Below are positions 58,889 through 64,000 of a stretch of 64,000 nt of DNA, piece by piece. This DNA comes from Crotophaga sulcirostris (taxonomy: Eukaryota > Chordata > Aves > Cuculiformes > Crotophagidae). The position numbers and the translations under genes were made by a program. Within the stretch, counting starts at the first letter, position 1. Each line of letters opens with the position of its first letter. Location of the stretch: contig VYZB01000532.1 of the NCBI GenBank assembly GCA_013397455.1, positions 379,951 to 443,950 of the forward strand, in the 5' to 3' direction. The notes under the pieces are model-generated. The model was given only the letters and a program-made list of their open reading frames with translations. It searched no databases and was not told the DNA's origin.

Positions 58889-60833
58889 TATAATTATTTT
58901 TTTTCTTGAATCTGTCTCAAAAATTCCTCCACGCTGTTGGGAGCTTTCCTGGTGGGTTCTGCTACAATAGGCAATTTGTTGTGTGCAGGAGTACGGTTGT
59001 TGCCTCTTCCTTGGATTAGAGTAAGAAAAAAACCTGATGATTGCACAACAGCTCATCTCTGATGTTGGTGACCATTGCAAATGCATTCGCAGGCTGGAGC
59101 CCAGGATGCAGGACGTCAGTAGCTGGTTGAAAGAACTGGCAGGTGTAGGAGTGATATGGAGGTGCAGCTGAAATTTAATTTCCCCCAGAACCGTTCTCCA
59201 CAAGCTGTGCAAACTTTCTTTAGCTAAATAAATACACTTAAAGACAAAGATTTCCCATTTTCCTAGAAATACTCATGGTAACAACGGCCTCAGCTTTCTC
59301 TCCTGGAGCCTTAACAAACAGCCTGCACATTTGCATTTTCTCTAATAGTCTCAGCAGTAAACTTCCTTCCAAAAAGACGGGAAAAAAAAAGAAATCTTGT
59401 GTTCCCTGAATGCAGAAAGAAATTACACATTCTGTCTCTGTCTCTCATACATACAGATACACAATTTAGTACTTTACATCATCAAAGCGCTACTCAAATA
59501 GGGGCTAAATTGTGTTTGTAAACTCTCGCGTTGGGAGACAAGTTCAAATGGGGCTTAAGTCCCAACTGAAATATTGAAGGTCTCAGTCAAGCTCCTAGTG
59601 GACATTTGCCACAAAAGCACAGCATTGTTTGCTTGTATTGATAACAATTAGTATTACTGCTCTGTGTTACAGCACAGCCCTGATCAAAGACATATTGTAC
59701 GATGTACTGGGCATACACAGAGGAAAAGACCAGCCCTGCTTCAAGATGTGATCAGAAAAAAAAATACATGTTAAAAAAAAAAAAAAAGGAGAAATGTTCT
59801 GTTCTTTTCTGTTTTGCAGAAGAGGAGGCTAGGCATTGCAGTCCACAAATACAGTTAAACTGATGTTTACTACTGTCCCGGTTTATTACCTATTTTTCTA
59901 AATCCAAGGTAAAATTACAAAGTGGTGTGGTCTTGGTCACGGGGGGAGTCTATGTCAAAGCCAAGAACAGAACCTAGCTCTCATGAGCCCATAGAAATTG
60001 TGTTAACTGGAAGGTTACCCTTCCTCTCCAAATGGAGTTTAATGAATATAACACACTTCAATAGGTGTATTCATAAGAAGTTACCCATTATGGATGTAAT
60101 GCATGAGTTTTTCTCTCTTGGAAATAGGTTACTCTTACTGGCCATTTCCTGGTCAGGTTTTGATGAGTCCCTTTCAGGCACAGTTCCCATTGAAATAGGT
60201 TTGCCTGAATGAGGACTTAAGGAACAACTGAATAAAGACCTCTATAATTGCTCTATAATGATTAAATGGTTCCCATGAGCAAGGCAGTTCAGAAAGACGT
60301 GCTTTCACTTAGCAAGATTCGTGCTGCCAAGATGAAATAGCCACATCTACTGCAGGCACAACTTAATTCGCTATCGTTGCTGCTGCTGTTGTGGCAGACT
60401 AGAGGCTGGGCAGGATCAGGCCAGGAGAATGGTAGACCCTGTGCTACCACACTGTCCAAGCAGTCTTGGGGCTATCGGTCTCCTCCCCTGTGTGCTGATG
60501 ACATGGCCATTTGGAATTGTTTCTTTACTTTGTCATTTTTTTTTCCCAATTTGTTCTGTTTTTGAAGTTGTATTGGTGTACAGATGTTAGCGATGCAGTT
60601 TAAAGTCAATGTTTCCTCAGAAGGATTGGGGTGGAGAGAAGGCAGATACGTACTTTATTTTGACATGAAATGCAAACTCTTCCTGCAGGAGTGACCAGTT
60701 CTTCTGGTTCTATAAGATTAGCTAAAAAAAGCTGTTTTATTACCCCATTCTCTTAGGGTTCCCCCCCATTTTTTTAAAAAAAATCTACGTACTGTGGCAT
60801 AAGAGAAAGGACAAGTATCGTACAGAACTTTTT
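58889..60833. other. Intergenic; weak MIR-like remnant near 59915-59985
   Basis: No gene was seen. A poly-A run lies near 59774-59787. GGTCTTGGTCACGGGGGGAG followed by AGCCAAGAACAGAACCTAGC vaguely follows the MIR 3' blocks, but too weakly to call with confidence. Confidence 0.45.
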
Positions 60834-61160
60834 AGAATCATAGAATCATTTGGTTGGAAAAGACCTTTGAGAACATCAAGTCCCACTGTATCTGTCCACT
60901 ACTAAACCAGATCTCTGAGCACCTCATCTACCTGTCTTTTAAACACCTCCAGGGATGGGGACTCAGCATCCCTCTGCAGCCTCTGCCAGGGCCTGAGAAT
61001 CATTTTAGTGAAGAATTTTTTCCTACTATCCAATCTAAACCTTTCTTGGCACAACTTGAGGCCACTTCCCCTCATCCTATCGCTTGTTACTTGGGAGAAG
61101 AGACCAACACTCACCTTGCTACAACCTCCTTTCAGGAAGCTGTAGACAGTGATGAGGTCA
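60834..61160 (-). mobile_element. CR1 LINE 3' fragment, antisense
   Basis: TAGAATCATAGAATCATTTG, then TTGGAAAAGACCTTTGAGAA, AACACCTCCAGGGATGGGGA and TTTTTTCCTACTATCCAATC. It ends near GACAGTGATGAGGTCA and belongs to the same subfamily as the short copy at 34295. Confidence 0.93.
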
Positions 61161-64000
61161 TTTAGTAATGAAAAGGGAAGGGGAGGATAACCTAAAGGGC
61201 TGATCAAAAACCTCCTTGAGAAAGTCTCTCCCTTTGGACCTGTGGATGCTGGATCTGGTCTTAGGACCACTAATGGTAGAAGGCGGCAGGAGGTGGTGAG
61301 TGATGGACCCTCACAAAGCCACAAATGGAGACCACAGGAACAAAGCAACTTTCTCGGGGTTTCCAAGAGCATTCTTTCACTGTGTGTGCATCTCCTCTGA
61401 GAGTTTTGAAGCCATTTATTGGAAGGCTGGAGGTTTCCCCAGCTGGTTTTGAAATTCTCAGCCTGCCTTTGGGCACACAGGCCACAGGTCAATGTCACCC
61501 AGTAAATGCTTGCACCCCAAAGGTAGAAATGGCCATGCTCAAAGTCAAACCAGATTTAGAAATTTCCCTTGAAACTGTAGCTGGCAAACAATGGAGCTGA
61601 ATCTCTTGAAAATGAGGAGCTCATAAAAATAAGCTATGCATTGTCAGCTGTAAAGAGAGAAGAGCATTTTTTTTTTCCTCAGGGCCATATTCTAATCTCA
61701 GATGCACAGTGTGCATTACCATATAGCTTAAAAAAGCAGATATTTCTAGGATGATACGTGGAGTTGTGTGCAACTGTCTCAAAGAAACCAAATATCCCTC
61801 AGGAGTTTTTCATGCACTCAAATGTACCCAGCAGTGACATGGGCCCCTGCTAGACCATCTTTGGTTAAGGGGTAGAAGAGAGGATGAGAAAGCAAAAGAG
61901 AATTGTAGGCAAAGAAGCAGAATGCACCAAAATTGGAGCTGGAATCTCGTGAGCAGTCTTTCACTTCTGATGTGGCTGCAGTGTGGTGGGTTGTTTGTCT
62001 CAAGATAATTCAATGAGACATCACCTGAACTTGACACTAGAGAGAGTGTTGGGTCTTACAGTGGTACAGAGGCGGTAGCAGAAGTTAAGGTGTTTTAAGA
62101 GGCTGTGGGTTTTGTTTATTTATTTATTTTGAATTGCTGTTCTGATGGTTTTGTTATTGTTTGTCTTAGATTGCAACGGAAACAGATCATTTGGGCCATT
62201 CAAGCCAGAGCTAATTGCTGTCAAGAACTGTGTCTGACCTCAGTCTGGCTGCTGGGAAACAGCTGCAGCATCACAAAACCATCCCCACAGCAGGCAGTTG
62301 TGATTCATCGTGGAAAGATGGGGCCAGAAGAAATCTCAGGAGATCACGTAATCAATGACCAGGTGCCTCCTGTGTCCCCTACAGGCTGAATATCAAAGTC
62401 CTCACATGTCCAAGGGTCCCAACAGGCCTATCTCATGCCTTTGGGATCTTGGCAGGTGAGGGTTTCAAGAGTGGTCGGTGGCAATGGTTCTCCATGGTGC
62501 CATGCTGCAAGATGGGGCTGGGCTAGGCAGGGCTGAGGTGCATTGATGCTTGGCAGCCTGCTTAGCAGTCCTTGCTAACTTTCCTCCAGAAACTGCAGAG
62601 TGGGACTGCCAAGCAGCCTTTGTGCTGGCACAGGTCTGGCTGGCAGCCCAGGGATGCTGTCTTCCAGGGGAGCTACACTCAAACTGGGTGAGAGCCAAAT
62701 GGCTGCTCCTGGAAGCTGGAACATCTCCTGCTAACAGCTAGGCTTGCAATAGTTAATGTGTCCAGCTTAGCTGAGGATGCTTGTGATCATATGGCAGCAT
62801 TATTTTGTTTAGGTGAACATTTGAAAATGTTGCACAGGACTATATAAAGAGTGTGAGACCTCTCACCTGACAGGATGAGTAAAGCTTAAGCCAGGGTACA
62901 ATGTCCAAATTTGTCTGTGCATGGGTGGTCAGATGTGGCTTCCTGCACCTGAGATCTGCTTGCCTCAGTGCCACACTGCATCCTGGGTTGCAGGAGTGGT
63001 TTCTGAGATGGGAATGGCCCCGTGAACGCTTTGCAGGTGAGAACCTGGTTTCAAATGGTCCAGAGAACGTGTGCAGCAGGAGGATGCTCTCCCTTGCTGG
63101 ATGTTAACACCTATCAGTTTTTCCATTCAATTTTGGCAATCACCCTTGGGTGGAACAGGAACCAAATGCAGCTACAGCACAGTGGTGGCAGCTCCAGGTT
63201 AGTATCTGAAAGGAAGTCTGCATTTCTTGGGTAACCAAAGTGGGGAAAAAAAATCCTCCATTCCACACTGCACAGGAGCTGTAACAGAGCCCTGTCATCC
63301 TGACAGCATGTTGAAGGGTTTGAGTTTTTAGGGTATTTCCTTTGCATGTTTTCCTTATCCCAAACATCAGTTCCCATGACCATGTGTTGGGCCTTAGCCA
63401 GCTTCTTTGTCTTTCATCTAGGAGCTTTTCCTTTACGGGCATTGGGACAGCTGGGGAAGAGAAGACAATTCTGGCTGTGATAAGGAAGTGTGACAGTTTG
63501 GCAGGGACCGAAGTCAAATAACATCTCTGAGCCTCGCTCCTGGAGTTCTCACATAACCTGGTAGTAAAAAGAAGACACGAGTTCGCCTTGTGCATCCTTG
63601 AAGAGACAGAACAGATGCTTGTTGGGACCCTCCGGGATCTGTCTGAGAGGAAGAAGCAAAGCCAACTTCATGACTCTGTTTATCTCCGCCAGGCCTGTAA
63701 GATGAATCCAACCATGCCAGTGTCAAAAATCGCTGTTGGGTCTAGGAGATGAGCATGGATTTGTCATCTCCAGAGCTAAAAGCTCTGCCTACCCCAGCAG
63801 CATTATCCCTGTGCCAATGAAGCACCCAGTGCAGCGTACCTGCTCTTTGGGAAGTGGATTCGGTTGCAGATTTGACTCCTGATTCCACTCAAACTTTTTT
63901 CTTGCCTGCAAGGTACGAGCCTAATTACTAGCCTAATCCTCAGTAAAATGGTTCACACAGTGGTGCCTTCTCAAACACTGGCTGAACTGCTGCGTGGCTT
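61161..64000. other. Intergenic to window end, no gene recognised
   Basis: About 2.8 kb without CR1. Minus-strand open frames up to 198 codons (60902-61498, partly CR1) and 151 codons (63140-63595) have no recognisable family and no splice structure. Nothing further can be supported. Confidence 0.6.

Noticed and set aside
60902..61498. Minus-strand open frame of 198 codons
   Set aside because: Its C-terminal part is translation of CR1 3' UTR, and the rest has no recognisable family or splice context.
25760..64000. Search for OTX2 or another coding gene downstream of EXOC5
   Set aside because: No homeodomain or other recognisable exon was found; OTX2 is inferred to lie beyond the window.

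Overview
This is vertebrate nuclear DNA, almost certainly from a bird. The genes have introns, intergenic spacing is large, and the right half is full of CR1 LINE fragments, the dominant avian retrotransposon. No bacterial, viral or CRISPR-like content was seen.

The left 25 kb is one gene read left to right: EXOC5 (Sec10), a subunit of the exocyst vesicle-tethering complex. Seventeen coding exons (exons 2-18 by the human numbering) were placed by reading through each splice junction. Every junction keeps frame, and together they encode 698 residues and the stop at 23351-23353. Exon 1, which should encode about nine residues, is not in the window and must lie upstream. The window therefore opens inside intron 1, with a GC-rich minisatellite of about 41-bp period (1-530). 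Two features of the gene stand out. Intron 15 uses a GC rather than GT donor. An unassigned, symmetric 81-nt open segment with good splice sites (18724-18804) could be an in-frame cassette exon between exons 13 and 14. The 3' UTR runs about 2 kb to an AATAAA at 25393, with a second possible signal at 25747.

From about 25.8 kb to the end I find no protein-coding gene. In human the neighbour beyond the EXOC5 3' end is OTX2, so by synteny (inference) this is the EXOC5-OTX2 intergenic interval, where distal OTX2 control elements could lie. From 28.9 to 61.2 kb it holds 19 recognisable CR1 fragments in both orientations, some clustered, nested or broken. There are also two or three MIR-like ancient SINE remnants (one in intron 1), and an assembly gap of 270 N (58432-58701) that abuts a CR1 copy. 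Between the repeats are AT-rich stretches with homeodomain-type TAATCC/GGATTA sites that are candidate conserved non-coding elements. The best are 37.86-38.23 kb, 53.8-54.85 kb, 28.3-28.75 kb, 30.0-30.36 kb and 35.9-36.05 kb.

No convincing new protein-coding system is present. The points most worth checking are the candidate EXOC5 cassette exon, the GC-AG intron, the 41-bp minisatellite and the TAATCC cluster.
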